Source of the DNA: Solwaraspora sp. WMMD406
GTDB taxonomy: Bacteria > Actinomycetota > Actinomycetes > Mycobacteriales > Micromonosporaceae
Reading direction: 5' to 3'
Assembly: GCF_029626025.1 (NCBI RefSeq)
Contig: NZ_JARUBF010000001.1
Span: forward strand, 5,054,001 to 5,118,000
Length of the DNA: 64,000 bases
Shown here: positions 44,584 to 55,590 of the stretch, in pieces
Numbering within the stretch: position 1 is the first letter of the stretch
Layout of the letters: each line of letters opens with the position of its first letter
Translations under genes and position numbers: made by a program
The notes under the pieces: generated by a model
Told to the model about the DNA's origin: nothing
The model's database searches: none
What the model saw: the letters and a program-made list of their open reading frames with translations, nothing else

Positions 44584-45417
44584 ATGACGACCACGGCTCG
44601 CCAACCGGCCGGGGCCACGGCCCGCCAGCCGATCGGGGCGAGCGCCCCGGTCCGGACCGGACGCCCGGTCCGGACCGGGCGTCCGGTCCGGACCGGGGCG
44701 GTCCACTCCTTCGACCTGTCGATCGGAGTGGACGGCCCTGGCACCCGGTTCGTCGCGTTCCTCGCCGGCTGCCCGCTGCGCTGCCGGTTCTGCCACAGCC
44801 CGGACACCTGGTACCGGCGTAGCGGCCGGTCGATGTCGGTCGACGACCTGCTGGCCGAGGTACGGCGATACCAGCGGTTCATCTCGGTCGCCGGCGGCGG
44901 CGTCACGCTCAGCGGCGGCGAGCCGCTGATGCAGCCGGACTTCGTCCGCGAGGTGCTGCGGGGCTGCCGGTCGATGGGCCTGCACACCGCGCTGGACACG
45001 TCGGGCTTTCTCGGTGCCCGCGCCGACGACGATCTGCTCGACCTGACCGACCTGGTGCTGCTGGACGTCAAGTCGGCGGATCCGGCGACCTATCGCCAGG
45101 TGACCCGGACCGGGCGGCTCGCGCCGACGCTACGCTTCGCGCGGCGGCTCGCCGATCGCGGCATCCCGATCTGGATCCGGTTCGTGCTCGTGCCGGGACT
45201 GACCGACGCGGTGGACAACGTCGCCGGGGTGGCCGAGGTGGCGGCCGGCCTGTCCACCCTGGCCAGGGTCGAGGTGCTGCCGTTCCACCGGCTCGGCGCC
45301 CACAAGTACGCCGAGCTCGGGCTGAACTTCCCGTTGGCCTGGACCGCGCCACCCGACGTGGCGCTACTCGACCGGGTACGGGGCCAGTTCCGCGAGCGCG
45401 GCCTCACCGTCTACTGA
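44584..45417 (+). CDS. pflA: Pyruvate formate-lyase activating enzyme (radical SAM)
   Basis: A 277-residue radical-SAM enzyme that installs the glycyl radical on PFL. It has the CX3CX2C cluster motif (Cys63, Cys67, Cys70 in GCPLRCRFC), followed by HSPDTWYRR, VTLSGGEPLMQPDF and LDTSGF, all typical of PflA. The first 40 residues contain a VRTGRP repeat (three times) not found in most relatives. It is encoded 5 bp after pflB. The 3' end overlaps the convergent flavoprotein gene by 14 bp. Confidence 0.93.
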   Translation: MTTTARQPAGATARQPIGASAPVRTGRPVRTGRPVRTGAVHSFDLSIGVDGPGTRFVAFLAGCPLRCRFCHSPDTWYRRSGRSMSVDDLLAEVRRYQRFISVAGGGVTLSGGEPLMQPDFVREVLRGCRSMGLHTALDTSGFLGARADDDLLDLTDLVLLDVKSADPATYRQVTRTGRLAPTLRFARRLADRGIPIWIRFVLVPGLTDAVDNVAGVAEVAAGLSTLARVEVLPFHRLGAHKYAELGLNFPLAWTAPPDVALLDRVRGQFRERGLTVY

Positions 45418-46801
45418 CCGACCCGGACGCGCGACTGTCAGCGCGGTGCCCGGTGATGCTGTCAGCCGGGTGCCCGGTGATCGGCAACGGCCCGGTCCAG
45501 CGGCCCGTCGACCAGCGACGGTGGACGGTGCCGCCGCGCCCGTGGCGGGCGAGGTGCAGGGTGATCGCCTCCACCTGGCGGTACCCGGTCGCCAGTAGGA
45601 ACGCCGAGGCCCGACCGTAGCTCTTGACGCCGGCGACGAAGTAGTCCGGTTCGGGGTGGCTGAGCTCGGCCACCCCGTGCGGCGGGGGCCCGGACCACGG
45701 CAACCGGGGCCGTTCCGGATCGATCAGGGTGGCCAGCCCCCGGCTCGTGCCGAGCACCGGATCGAGGTCCAGCCGCAACTCGGCCGCGATCCGGTGCTCG
45801 GCGCGGAATCCGGTCGCCACGACGACCCGGTCGGCGTCGATCGTCCGCCCGTCGCGGGCCACCAACCGCACCTGCGGATCGTGGGCCGGGCGCACCCGAG
45901 GGTCGTGAGCCGGCCGGCGGTCGCCGACGGTCTCCACCCGGTGGGTGACGAATCCCCTGGCCAGCGTGATCAGACCGGCGGCGATGAACCGGGGCAGGTC
46001 GGTGCCGGCCGCCGCGCGGGCGGGCAGGACATCGCCGACACCGCGCGGCAGCACCGGGTCCGTACCGGCCCGGCGCACCGCCCAGGTCACCCGGGTACCC
46101 GGATGCCGGCGGGCCAACTCGACCAGCGCGAGCAGCGTGTTCGCCGCCGAGTGTCCGGCTCCGACGACGACGGTGTGCCGGCCGGCGTGCGCGTCGCGGT
46201 CGGTACCCAGCACGTCGGGCAGGGAGAAGTCGAGACGGTCGGCCGCCGCCGGCTCGCCGATCGCCGGCAGCCCGTCGCCGCCGAGCCGGTTGGGCGTGTC
46301 CCAGGTGCCGGTGGTGTCGATCACCGCCCGGGCCAGGTGCTCGGTGCCGTCGGCGAGGCGGAGCACGAACGGCGTCGTCGCCCGCCCGGCGCCACGGGTA
46401 CGGTCCAGGCCGAGCCGGCCGATCCCGATCACCTGGCACCCGTAGCGAATCCACGGCGCCAGCTGCGGCGATCGCGCCAGCGGCAGCAGGTAGTCCTCGA
46501 TCAGCTCGGCCCCGGTCGGCCGGTCACCCGGTGCCGGCGTACGCCAGCCGCCGGCGTCGAGCAGCCGCGCGGCCACCGGGTCGACGTTGCGGTGCCACGC
46601 GCTGAACAGCCGCACGTGCTGCCAGTTGCGGATCGTGGTGCCGGCCGTGGTGCCGGCTTCCAGCACCAGTGGGACGGCACCCAGCTCGACGAGCCGGGCG
46701 GCGGCGGCCAGCCCGACCGGACCGGCCCCGATCACAGCCACCGGCAGCCGCCGGTCGGCGGACGAACGGTCGGCGTGGTGCTTGACGTAGTCGATGGTCA
46801 T
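45404..46801 (-). CDS. FAD-dependent NAD(P)-binding oxidoreductase
   Basis: A 465-residue flavoprotein with an N-terminal FAD-binding motif (VAVIGAGPVGLAAAARL), an NAD(P)-binding motif in the middle (TVVVGAGHSAANTLLALVELAR) and VVVATGFRAE near the end. Its domain order is like flavin monooxygenases and related reductases. The substrate is unknown. ATG 46801 (MTIDYVKHH) is chosen because the fold begins about 20 residues later; a longer version from 46879 would add a Cys-rich stretch. It is divergent from nothing nearby but lies between the PFL operon and the cyclic-nucleotide-binding gene. Confidence 0.8.
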   Translation of the reverse strand: MTIDYVKHHADRSSADRRLPVAVIGAGPVGLAAAARLVELGAVPLVLEAGTTAGTTIRNWQHVRLFSAWHRNVDPVAARLLDAGGWRTPAPGDRPTGAELIEDYLLPLARSPQLAPWIRYGCQVIGIGRLGLDRTRGAGRATTPFVLRLADGTEHLARAVIDTTGTWDTPNRLGGDGLPAIGEPAAADRLDFSLPDVLGTDRDAHAGRHTVVVGAGHSAANTLLALVELARRHPGTRVTWAVRRAGTDPVLPRGVGDVLPARAAAGTDLPRFIAAGLITLARGFVTHRVETVGDRRPAHDPRVRPAHDPQVRLVARDGRTIDADRVVVATGFRAEHRIAAELRLDLDPVLGTSRGLATLIDPERPRLPWSGPPPHGVAELSHPEPDYFVAGVKSYGRASAFLLATGYRQVEAITLHLARHGRGGTVHRRWSTGRWTGPLPITGHPADSITGHRADSRASGSVSRR

Positions 46802-46996
46802 CTGTCTCCTCGCGACGACGTGGCAGCCGGCCGAGGAGCACACGGGTCGGGAGGACCGGGAGTCACACCCGTCACCCAACAGCGAGGTCGATGCTTGTCG
46901 GCGCAGAGCATCATGCGGTACCGCGCGCTGAGCTCCGGCTCGGCAGACACGCGTCCAACGACGAAGCGACCACGAAGATGCGCACAGCGGGTGTGT

Positions 46997-47542
46997 CTAG
47001 CCGCCGATGACCTGTCCGCCGGTGCCGCCGACGGTCGGTCCGCCGACAACTCGACCGTCGGCGGCGCCGTCCGCGCCCGGGCCGGGCGGGTACCCGTACA
47101 GCTCCATCAGCCGGCTCCGCGCGGCGTGCAACCGGTCGACGACCACCTGCATGAACCGGGTGGTCAACTCCCGGCCGAGCGCCTCTTCCTGGCTGATCAG
47201 CCGCCGGGTCCCGGCCGCGTCGAACTCGATCATCAGGGTCCGGTCGACCGCGACCGCGCCGAACTGCCACTGGTACGGCGGGAAGAGCCACGACCAGCCG
47301 AGCACACTGCCGGCGGCGATGGTCTCGATCCCGACGTCACCCCGGCCCGGCACGTGGAAGTCCAGCGCCACCTGCCCGGACCGCAACAGCCAGAACCGGT
47401 CGGCCCGGTGACCTTCCTGGAAGATCCGCTGTCCGCTGTGCCGCACTCCCGGTCGCGCCTGGTAGGACAGCCGTTCCAGCCAGGGTCGGGGCAGCCCGGC
47501 CAGAAACGGGTGGGAGTCGAGCAGATCAATCGTACGGATCAT
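46997..47542 (-). CDS. Cyclic-nucleotide-binding-domain protein without HTH
   Basis: A 181-residue protein. Residues 1-120 form a Crp-type cyclic nucleotide-binding domain (HPFLAGLPRPWLERLSYQARPGVRHSGQRIFQEGHRADRFWLL, GSVLGWSWLFPPYQWQF). A helix follows (RRLISQEEALGRELTTRFMQVVVDRLHAARSRLMELY), then a Gly-rich end. The DNA-binding winged helix of Crp/Fnr is absent, so it is a stand-alone sensor or subunit. GGAGGAG precedes the ATG. It is divergent from the first nitroreductase with two DevR-like boxes in between. Confidence 0.82.
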   Translation of the reverse strand: MIRTIDLLDSHPFLAGLPRPWLERLSYQARPGVRHSGQRIFQEGHRADRFWLLRSGQVALDFHVPGRGDVGIETIAAGSVLGWSWLFPPYQWQFGAVAVDRTLMIEFDAAGTRRLISQEEALGRELTTRFMQVVVDRLHAARSRLMELYGYPPGPGADGAADGRVVGGPTVGGTGGQVIGG

Positions 47543-47623
47543 CGCTCCTCCAGTGTCGCCGCTCGATCCACCGGCGTGGCGTCGATATCCCTTATCGCAG
47601 CCCTGTCGGCAGCGTCGACACCA

Positions 47624-47659
47624 GGGCCGGAGGTCCCGGTGCCACGGGACCCGCGCCCC
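47624..47659. promoter_or_regulatory. Two candidate DevR/DosR-like boxes between divergent genes
   Basis: GGGCCGGAGGTCCC (47624-47637) matches the mycobacterial reverse pattern GGGCCGAAAGTCCC at 12 of 14 positions. GGGACCCGCGCCCC (47646-47659) matches the forward pattern at 10 of 14. They start 22 bp apart, two helical turns, as seen in tandem DosR sites. The divergent genes are the nucleotide-binding protein and an Acg-type nitroreductase. Confidence 0.6.
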
Positions 47660-47819
47660 CCGCACGCGCGGCGTTTCGCCCCTGCCCCGCCGGCCTCGAT
47701 CGGACGAGGCTGAAGGCAGGCACAGCCAGGAAGGCAGGCACAGCCAGGCACGAAGCGATGATCCCGGCCGCACCGGTGCGACGTCCCGGCCGGACGGGGA
47801 AGAGGGACGGTGGGTGGAG

Positions 47820-48953
47820 ATGAACACCGGTTGGGTCTGGACCGAGCAGCCGGGACCGCTGATGGCGGCCTGTCTGGAAGCCGCCGCGGCGGCGCCGTCG
47901 GTGCACAACAGCCAGCCGTGGCGGTTCCGACCACACCAGGACGGGGTGGAGGTCGGCGTGGAGGTCCTCGCCGACCGCAGCCGCCAGGCCGGCCTGGTCG
48001 ACCCGACCGGCCGGGAGCTGACGATCAGCATCGGGGCGGCGGTGTTCAACCTGCGGGTGGCGATGCTGGCCCACGGCCGGGTGCCGATGCTGCGGCTGCT
48101 GCCGGCCCCGGACGACCCGGACCTGCTGGCCCGGATCACGGTGGGTCCGGTCACCGAGACCGACGAGACGGTACGACTGCTCGCCCGGGCCATCCCGCAC
48201 CGCCGGACGAATCGGCGTCCGTTCGCCGAGCTGCCGGTCCCGCCGGAGGTGAGTGACGAACTCGTCGCGGCCGCGCGCACCGAACACGGACAGCTGGCGA
48301 TGGTCGACCCGATGGTGCTCGACTCGGTGCTGGCGTTGATCCGCAGCGCCGAGGACCGTCGTCGGGCGGATCCGGCGTACTGGACCGAGCTGGAGCGCTG
48401 GACCCGGGACCGACCGGGCCGCCTCGACGGCGTACCGCCACAGGCGTTCGGGCCGTGGCCGGTGCCGCGCTCGGTGCCGGTCCGGGACTTCGGGCTGGTC
48501 TGGCCGGCCCGGCGGCGGGTCGCCGCGTTCGAGACCGAACCGACGCTGGCGGTGCTCTACACCGTCGGCGACGGCCCCCGGGACTGGCTGCGGGCCGGGC
48601 AGGCGCTGCAGCGGGTGTTGCTGACCGCGACCGTACGCGGACTGTCCACCACGCTGCTGACCCAGCCGCTGGAGTTCCCGGAACTTCGGGACCTGCTCGG
48701 CGGGCGCGACGACGGTCGGCGGGCGCAGGCGATCGTCCGGATCGGCTACGGTCCGCTGAGCCCGCCGGTGCCGCGCCGCCCGGTGGCCGAGCTGCTCGAC
48801 CCGCCGGTCGGTCTACCGGTGCCCGTCGGTGACCGCCGTAGCGGCGGTGCCCGGACTGGTGTTACATCTGTCCCGGAGCGGGAACGGAAGCGCATCGGGT
48901 CCGAATCCCGCTCCGGGCCGCCCGACAGTCGCGCGGCCCGGCAGCAGACCTGA
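47820..48953 (+). CDS. Acg-type nitroreductase-family protein 1
   Basis: A 377-residue protein of the Acg family (Rv2032-like), a divergent double nitroreductase fold. Signatures are AAAAPSVHNSQPWRFR near the start, ELTISIGAAVFNLRVAM, RTNRRPF, and AGQALQRVLLTATVRGLSTTLLTQPLE. In mycobacteria Acg is a DosR-regulated dormancy protein that may store flavin. A C-terminal basic tail of about 45 residues is low in complexity. The start is ATG 47820 or GTG 47814. It begins a run of genes to the DevS-like kinase. Confidence 0.85.
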   Translation: MNTGWVWTEQPGPLMAACLEAAAAAPSVHNSQPWRFRPHQDGVEVGVEVLADRSRQAGLVDPTGRELTISIGAAVFNLRVAMLAHGRVPMLRLLPAPDDPDLLARITVGPVTETDETVRLLARAIPHRRTNRRPFAELPVPPEVSDELVAAARTEHGQLAMVDPMVLDSVLALIRSAEDRRRADPAYWTELERWTRDRPGRLDGVPPQAFGPWPVPRSVPVRDFGLVWPARRRVAAFETEPTLAVLYTVGDGPRDWLRAGQALQRVLLTATVRGLSTTLLTQPLEFPELRDLLGGRDDGRRAQAIVRIGYGPLSPPVPRRPVAELLDPPVGLPVPVGDRRSGGARTGVTSVPERERKRIGSESRSGPPDSRAARQQT

Positions 48954-48969
48954 CCAGAAGGGGCGCCTG

Positions 48970-50025
48970 ATGGACGACGCGACGACGACCGACACCACGG
49001 ACCGGGACCGGCCGATCGCCGTCATGCTCGCCGAGGCCGCTGGCGCGGCCGGCTACGCGCCGTCGGTGCACAACACCCAGCCGTGGCAGTGGCGGGTCCG
49101 GGCCGACCGGTTGGAGCTGTTCGCGGCGCGTGACCGCCAGCTGCCGGCCACCGATTCCGACGGCCGGCTGCTGACCCTCAGCTGCGGTGCCGCGCTGCAC
49201 CACGCCCGGATCGCGCTGGCCGCCCGGGGCGTGCGCGCCGAGGTGGACCGGCTGCCGGACCCTGACGCCGCCGATCTGCTCGCCGTCGTCCGGCCGACCG
49301 GCCGGATCGCCGTCCAGCCGGAAACGATGCGGCTGGTGCAGGCGATGCAGGTCCGGCACACCGACCGCCGGCCGGTCAGCGACGAGCCGCTGCCGGTGGC
49401 GTCGGTCACCGCGATCGCGGCGGCCGCCGGTTCCACCGTACGGATGCAGATCCTCAGCTCTGACCAGGTGATGCTGCTGGCCGCCGCCGCCAGCCGGGCC
49501 GAGGAGGTCACCTCCGAGGATCCGCAGATCCGGGAGGAGCTGGCCTACTGGACGGGGTTGGCCGCGCCGGACGGTACCGGCCTGCCGGACGGTACCGGTC
49601 TGCCGGAGACCGTGCTGCCGGAGCAGCCGGCGCAGACCACGGTGCCGGGACGCGACTTCGGCCGGGCCGGCACGCTGCCGGTCGGTGGTGGTCACGACCG
49701 GGCCGCCGTCTACGCGCTGCTGTTCGGTGACGACGACGAGCCGGCGTCCTGGCTGGCCGCCGGGGAGGCGCTCTCCGCGGCCTGGCTGACCGCCACCGAA
49801 CTCGGGGTCTCGGTGGTCCCGTTGAGCGGGGCGGTCGAGGTGACCAGCACCCGGCAGACGTTGCGCCGTGTTCTCGCCGACCTCGGATACCCGTACCTGG
49901 TGCTGCGGCTCGGCATTTCCAGCGCCGACCACGCCGGACCGCCGCACACCCCTCGGATGCCGGCCGCGCAGGTGGTGGACACCAGCGACGTACGGCTGAC
50001 GGAGCCGGACCAACCTGAGGAGTGA
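48970..50025 (+). CDS. Acg-type nitroreductase-family protein 2
   Basis: A 351-residue Acg-family protein: GYAPSVHNTQPWQWRV, LLTLSCGAALHHARIAL, RHTDRRPVSDEPL, and AGEALSAAWLTATELGVSVVPLSGAVE. An imperfect short repeat (DGTGLP, twice) lies near residue 205. It follows copy 1 by 16 bp and precedes the universal stress gene by 0 bp, consistent with one transcript. Confidence 0.85.
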   Translation: MDDATTTDTTDRDRPIAVMLAEAAGAAGYAPSVHNTQPWQWRVRADRLELFAARDRQLPATDSDGRLLTLSCGAALHHARIALAARGVRAEVDRLPDPDAADLLAVVRPTGRIAVQPETMRLVQAMQVRHTDRRPVSDEPLPVASVTAIAAAAGSTVRMQILSSDQVMLLAAAASRAEEVTSEDPQIREELAYWTGLAAPDGTGLPDGTGLPETVLPEQPAQTTVPGRDFGRAGTLPVGGGHDRAAVYALLFGDDDEPASWLAAGEALSAAWLTATELGVSVVPLSGAVEVTSTRQTLRRVLADLGYPYLVLRLGISSADHAGPPHTPRMPAAQVVDTSDVRLTEPDQPEE

Positions 50026-50985
50026 GTGACCTTGACTGTCTCCGCAAACAGCTCCGAGAACGGCCACAGGAACGGCTCCGGGAACGGCTCCGGCCGGGCG
50101 CCGATCCTCGTCGGCGTCGACGGTTCGCCGTCAGCGGTGGCGGCGACGGGGTTCGCCGCCCGCGAAGCGGACCTGCGGGGGCTGCCACTGCGCGTCGTGC
50201 ACGCCTTCACCTGGCCGGCGATGCGGATGCCGATGGGCTCGGCGCCGATGGGCCTGGCCGCGATGGTGCCGCCGGAGACCGAGGTCAAGCGCTACACCCA
50301 GGACATCGTCGACGAGGCGGCGGCCGCCGCGACGAAAGCCGCGCCGCAGATCGACGTCACGACCCGGGTGATCGACGGTGCCGCCGCGCCCGTGCTGCTC
50401 GCCGAATCCCGCTCCGCCGCCCTGGTCGTCCTCGGCGACCAGGGTTTCGGACCCATCTCCGGTGCGCTGATCGGCTCGGTCGCCTCGCAGGTCGCCACCC
50501 ACGCCGAGTGCCCGGTGCTGGTGATCCGCGCGGCCGGCGACCCGGACGGCCCGGTGATCGTCGGCGTCGACGGGTCGGAACTGTCCGAGCGGGCCGTCGA
50601 GTTCGCCGCCGCCGAGGCCAGCCTGCGCGGGGCCGACCTGCTGGCGGTGCACACCTGGACCCATCCCCCGTCGATCGGACCCGGCGACATGCAACCGCTG
50701 GTGTACGACGTCGAGGCGCTGCGGGCCGAAGAGGAGCTGGTGCTGGCCGAGTCGGTGGCCGGCGTCCGGCAACGCTACCCGGACCTGACCGTCCGGCAGG
50801 TGTGCACCCAGGGGCGGGCGACGAAGGTGCTGGTCGAGGAGTCCGACCGGGGGCAGCTGCTGGTCGTCGGGGCGCGGGGTCGGGGCGGATTCACCGGCCT
50901 GCTGCTCGGGTCGGTGAGCAACTCCCTGCTCTACCAGAGCCGCTGCCCGCTGGCGGTGGTCCGGGTCCCGAAGGACAAGGGCTGA
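50026..50985 (+). CDS. Universal stress protein, tandem Usp domains
   Basis: A 319-residue protein. Two Usp domains start at ILVGVDGSPSAVAATGFA and VIVGVDGSELSERAVEFA. The second ends with VVGARGRGGFTGLLLGSVSNSLLYQSRCPLAVVR, a complete ATP-binding motif; the first has LGDQGFGPISGALIGSVASQVATHAECPVLVIR. GAGGAG lies 3 nt before GTG 50026 or 9 nt before TTG 50032, so TTG may be the true start. A Met-rich stretch (MRMPMGSAPMGLAAM) lies in domain 1. Confidence 0.9.
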   Translation: MTLTVSANSSENGHRNGSGNGSGRAPILVGVDGSPSAVAATGFAAREADLRGLPLRVVHAFTWPAMRMPMGSAPMGLAAMVPPETEVKRYTQDIVDEAAAAATKAAPQIDVTTRVIDGAAAPVLLAESRSAALVVLGDQGFGPISGALIGSVASQVATHAECPVLVIRAAGDPDGPVIVGVDGSELSERAVEFAAAEASLRGADLLAVHTWTHPPSIGPGDMQPLVYDVEALRAEEELVLAESVAGVRQRYPDLTVRQVCTQGRATKVLVEESDRGQLLVVGARGRGGFTGLLLGSVSNSLLYQSRCPLAVVRVPKDKG

Positions 50986-50994
50986 GCACAGTGA

Positions 50995-52785
<1,791 letters not shown>

Positions 52786-52835
52786 CCTGGTCGGCCGCGC
52801 GGCGGTCGGCCGGTCAGCCGGCTGCGGGGTTCGGC

Positions 52836-53474
52836 TCAGTGCCGCTGGCCGAGCAGCCGGGTGGCCAGCACCGCCGCCTGGGTACGACGCTCCAGCCCCA
52901 GCTTGGCCAGCAGGCTGGACACGTAGTTCTTGACCGTCTTCTCGGCCAGGAACATCTTGCCGGCGATTTCCCGGTTGGTGAGCCCTTCGGCGACGTACTC
53001 CAGGATCCGCCGTTCCTGGTCGGTGAGCGACTTGAGCTCGTGCGGTTCCTCGACGCCGCTGCGGATGCGTTCCAGCACCCGGCGGGTGACGGCAGGGTCG
53101 AGCAGCGACTGCCCGGCGGCGACCCGGCGGACCGCGTCGACCAGGTCGGTGCCCCGGATCTGCTTGAGGACGTAGCCGGCGGCACCGGCCATGATCGCGG
53201 CGAACAGGGCCTCGTCGTCCTCGTACGAGGTGAGGATCAGGCCGTTGATCGACGAGTCGACGGCCCGGATGTCGCGGCAGACGTCGATGCCGTTGCCGTC
53301 GGGGAGTCGGGCGTCGAGGATCGCCACGTCCGGCCGCAGCGCCGGGATGCGACGGGTCGCTTCCTGCGCGGACCCGGACTCGCCGACGACTTCGATGTCA
53401 CCGCTGCTCTGCAGCAGGTCGGCGAGGCCGCGGCGGACGACTTCGTGGTCGTCGAGCAGAAAGACACGGATCAT
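52836..53474 (-). CDS. DevR/DosR-like NarL-family response regulator
   Basis: A 212-residue regulator. The receiver has DDHEVVRRGL, phospho-acceptor Asp54 (same position as in mycobacterial DevR) in AILDARLPDG, and the Lys in YVLKQIRG. The LuxR-type HTH is LTDQERRILEYVAEGLTNREIAGKMFLAEKTVKNYVSSLLAKLGLERRTQAAV, nearly identical to DevR. A perfect DevR-type box lies 37 bp upstream of its start. It is convergent with the kinase gene. Confidence 0.93.
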   Translation of the reverse strand: MIRVFLLDDHEVVRRGLADLLQSSGDIEVVGESGSAQEATRRIPALRPDVAILDARLPDGNGIDVCRDIRAVDSSINGLILTSYEDDEALFAAIMAGAAGYVLKQIRGTDLVDAVRRVAAGQSLLDPAVTRRVLERIRSGVEEPHELKSLTDQERRILEYVAEGLTNREIAGKMFLAEKTVKNYVSSLLAKLGLERRTQAAVLATRLLGQRH

Positions 53475-53510
53475 CTCCCGTTTCTACCCTGTGCCGACCG
53501 GTGTTGCCCA

Positions 53511-53524
53511 GGGCCGAAAGTCCC
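53511..53524. promoter_or_regulatory. DevR/DosR-type box between devR-like and nitroreductase genes
   Basis: GGGCCGAAAGTCCC reads on the other strand as GGGACTTTCGGCCC, the form found at mycobacterial DosR promoters. It starts 37 bp upstream of the DevR-like gene and 165 bp upstream of the divergent Acg-type gene, so it can serve autoregulation and the divergent promoter. Confidence 0.75.
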
Positions 53525-53688
53525 GCGAGTCGCGCACACCAGCCGCGCGAGCGCACGCGCCGCGCGCCCCCCGCGACCGCCGGGCCGGGTGCGGCTGGGC
53601 CCACCGATTCGGGACGTCCGACCCTGCCCGTGCCCGCGCCGAAGGCGCATGGTGGTCATCTGAGACGACGACCGCAGGGACGGTACCG

Positions 53689-54666
53689 ATGCTGACTTCC
53701 ACGTTCACCGAGGCGGAGTTGCGAACGGCGGTCGCCGCCGCGATCCGGGCACCGTCGCTGCACAACAGCCAGCCCTGGCGGTTCCGGCTCGCCGGCGGCG
53801 CGATCGAGTTGCGCCTCGACCCGGGTCGACGGTTGCCGGCCTGCGATCCGACGGGCTGGGCGGCCCGGATCAGTTGCGGCGCGGCACTGTTCAACCTGCG
53901 GCTGGCGTTGGCCGTCGCCGGAGCACCCGCCGAGGTGCGGTTGCGGCCCGAACCGGCCGAGCCGGCGATCCTGGCGCGGCTGGTGCCCGGACCGCCCCGT
54001 CCGGCGACGCCGACCGAGACCCGGCTGTACGCGGCGATCGGCCGACGCCACAGCAACCGGCTGCCGTTCCTACCGGAACCGGTGCCCGCCGAGGCGCGGC
54101 ACCGGATGATCGAGGCGGCACGGGCCGAGGGCGGCTGGCTGGAGCTGGTGATCGGGTCCACCGCTGTCGGCGCGGTCGCCGAGATCGCGATGAGCGCCAA
54201 CCGGGTGCTCGACCGGGATCCCGACTACCGCGACGAGCTCGCCCGCTGGACCCGGCACGGGCCGGCGTCGGACGGCGTCCCGGCGCTCGCCGGCGGCCCG
54301 GTCGCCGAACCGCAGGACCTACTGCCGCAACGGCCGTTCGGCGACCAGCGGCGGGCACCCGGCCGGGACTTCGAGACCGAACCGCTGGTCGGTGTGCTCG
54401 GCGCGCCCGGCAACAGCACCAACGACCAGCTCGCCGCCGGACAGGCCCTGCAGCGGGTGCTGTTGACCGTCACCGACGCCGGACTGGCCGCGTCGATGCT
54501 GTCCCAGCCGATCGAGGTGCCGCAGGCCCGGGAACAGCTGCGGCGCGCGCTCGGCCGGTTCGGATCCCCCCAAATGGTGCTCCGGATCGGATACGGTCAG
54601 CCCGGTCGACCGACGCCACGTCGGGAACCGGCCGACGTGATCGACCTGGTCCTGGAGGACACATGA
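53689..54666 (+). CDS. Acg-type nitroreductase-family protein 3
   Basis: A 325-residue Acg-family protein: AAAIRAPSLHNSQPWRFRL, WAARISCGAALFNLRLAL, RHSNRLPF, and AGQALQRVLLTVTDAGLAASMLSQPIEVP. It is closer to copy 1 than to copy 2 by these motifs. It overlaps the following universal stress gene start (ATGA) and is divergent from the DevR-like gene with the box at 53511 in between. Confidence 0.87.
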   Translation: MLTSTFTEAELRTAVAAAIRAPSLHNSQPWRFRLAGGAIELRLDPGRRLPACDPTGWAARISCGAALFNLRLALAVAGAPAEVRLRPEPAEPAILARLVPGPPRPATPTETRLYAAIGRRHSNRLPFLPEPVPAEARHRMIEAARAEGGWLELVIGSTAVGAVAEIAMSANRVLDRDPDYRDELARWTRHGPASDGVPALAGGPVAEPQDLLPQRPFGDQRRAPGRDFETEPLVGVLGAPGNSTNDQLAAGQALQRVLLTVTDAGLAASMLSQPIEVPQAREQLRRALGRFGSPQMVLRIGYGQPGRPTPRREPADVIDLVLEDT

Positions 54667-55538
54667 GCGACCCGATCATCGCGGGTGTGGACGGATCACC
54701 GGCGAGCCTGGGCGCGGCGCGGCACGCCGCCGACGCGGCCCACCGGCGCGACGCCCCGCTGGTGCTGGTCCACGGCTACCTGCACGCGTTCGGGTACGGC
54801 ATTCCGATCAACCCGTACGACGGCGAGCTGCCCGGCCCCAACGAGGACGGCGAACGGATGCTGGTCGAGACCGCGGCGGCGTTGCGCGCCGACCGGCCCG
54901 GTCTGGCAGTGCAGACCCGTCAGGTGGCGGCCGGTGGCGCGCCCACCCTGATCGAGGAGTCGCGGCACGCCGAGCTCGTCGTGGTCGGCAGCCGGGGCCA
55001 CGGCGGCTTCGCCGGGCTGCTGCTCGGCTCGGTGAGTTCCCAGGTCGCCGGGCACGCGCACTGCCCGGTGCTGGTGGTCCGTCCGCCCGAGGCGCCGGTG
55101 GACGCCGACGGGCCGGTGCTGGTCGGCGTGGACGGCTCGGCGCACGCCGACACGGCGCTGCACGTGGCGGCGGACGAGGCGGCGTCGCGCGGCACCACGC
55201 TCGCGCTGCTGCACGTCTGGTGGCCGAGTTCGATGCGGGACACCACCGAGGTGGTGGCCGCCGACGGCGCCCGGCGGGAGGCCGGCGAGGTGCTCGACTC
55301 GGCGACGGCCACGGTCCGGCGCCGCCACCCGGATCTGCCGGTCGACCAGCGGCCGGTGGAGGGGGTGGAGGCGGACGCGGTGATGGTGGAGGCCAGCCGC
55401 AAGGCATCGCTGGTGGTCGTCGGTTCGCGGGGCCGGGGTGGTTTCGCCGGGCTGCTACTCGGATCGGTCAGCCAGACCCTGGTGCATCACGCGCACTGCC
55501 CGGTCCTGGTGGCCCGCCCGCACTCGCACCGGGCCTGA
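54663..55538 (+). CDS. Universal stress protein, tandem Usp domains
   Basis: A 291-residue protein with two complete Usp domains: IIAGVDGSPASLGAARHA with VVVGSRGHGGFAGLLLGSVSSQVAGHAHCPVLVV, and VLVGVDGSAHADTALHVA with VVVGSRGRGGFAGLLLGSVSQTLVHHAHCPVLVA. Both ATP motifs are intact. The ATG overlaps the nitroreductase stop. A strong hairpin follows its stop. Confidence 0.93.
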   Translation: MSDPIIAGVDGSPASLGAARHAADAAHRRDAPLVLVHGYLHAFGYGIPINPYDGELPGPNEDGERMLVETAAALRADRPGLAVQTRQVAAGGAPTLIEESRHAELVVVGSRGHGGFAGLLLGSVSSQVAGHAHCPVLVVRPPEAPVDADGPVLVGVDGSAHADTALHVAADEAASRGTTLALLHVWWPSSMRDTTEVVAADGARREAGEVLDSATATVRRRHPDLPVDQRPVEGVEADAVMVEASRKASLVVVGSRGRGGFAGLLLGSVSQTLVHHAHCPVLVARPHSHRA

Positions 55539-55539
55539 C

Positions 55540-55565
55540 GGTGTGACGGCAGGTGCCGTCACACC
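55540..55565. terminator. Bidirectional terminator
   Basis: GGTGTGACGGCA and TGCCGTCACACC form a perfect 12-bp stem with a 2-nt loop, located in the 52-bp gap between two convergent genes (universal stress protein and eRF1-like protein). Confidence 0.8.
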
Positions 55566-55590
55566 GGCGGCGCGGCGGGCTCGGGATCGG

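Noticed and set aside
46853-46866. GGACCGGGAGTCAC upstream of the flavoprotein gene as another DevR box
   Set aside because: Only 10 of 14 positions match and one outer arm is broken; too weak to list.
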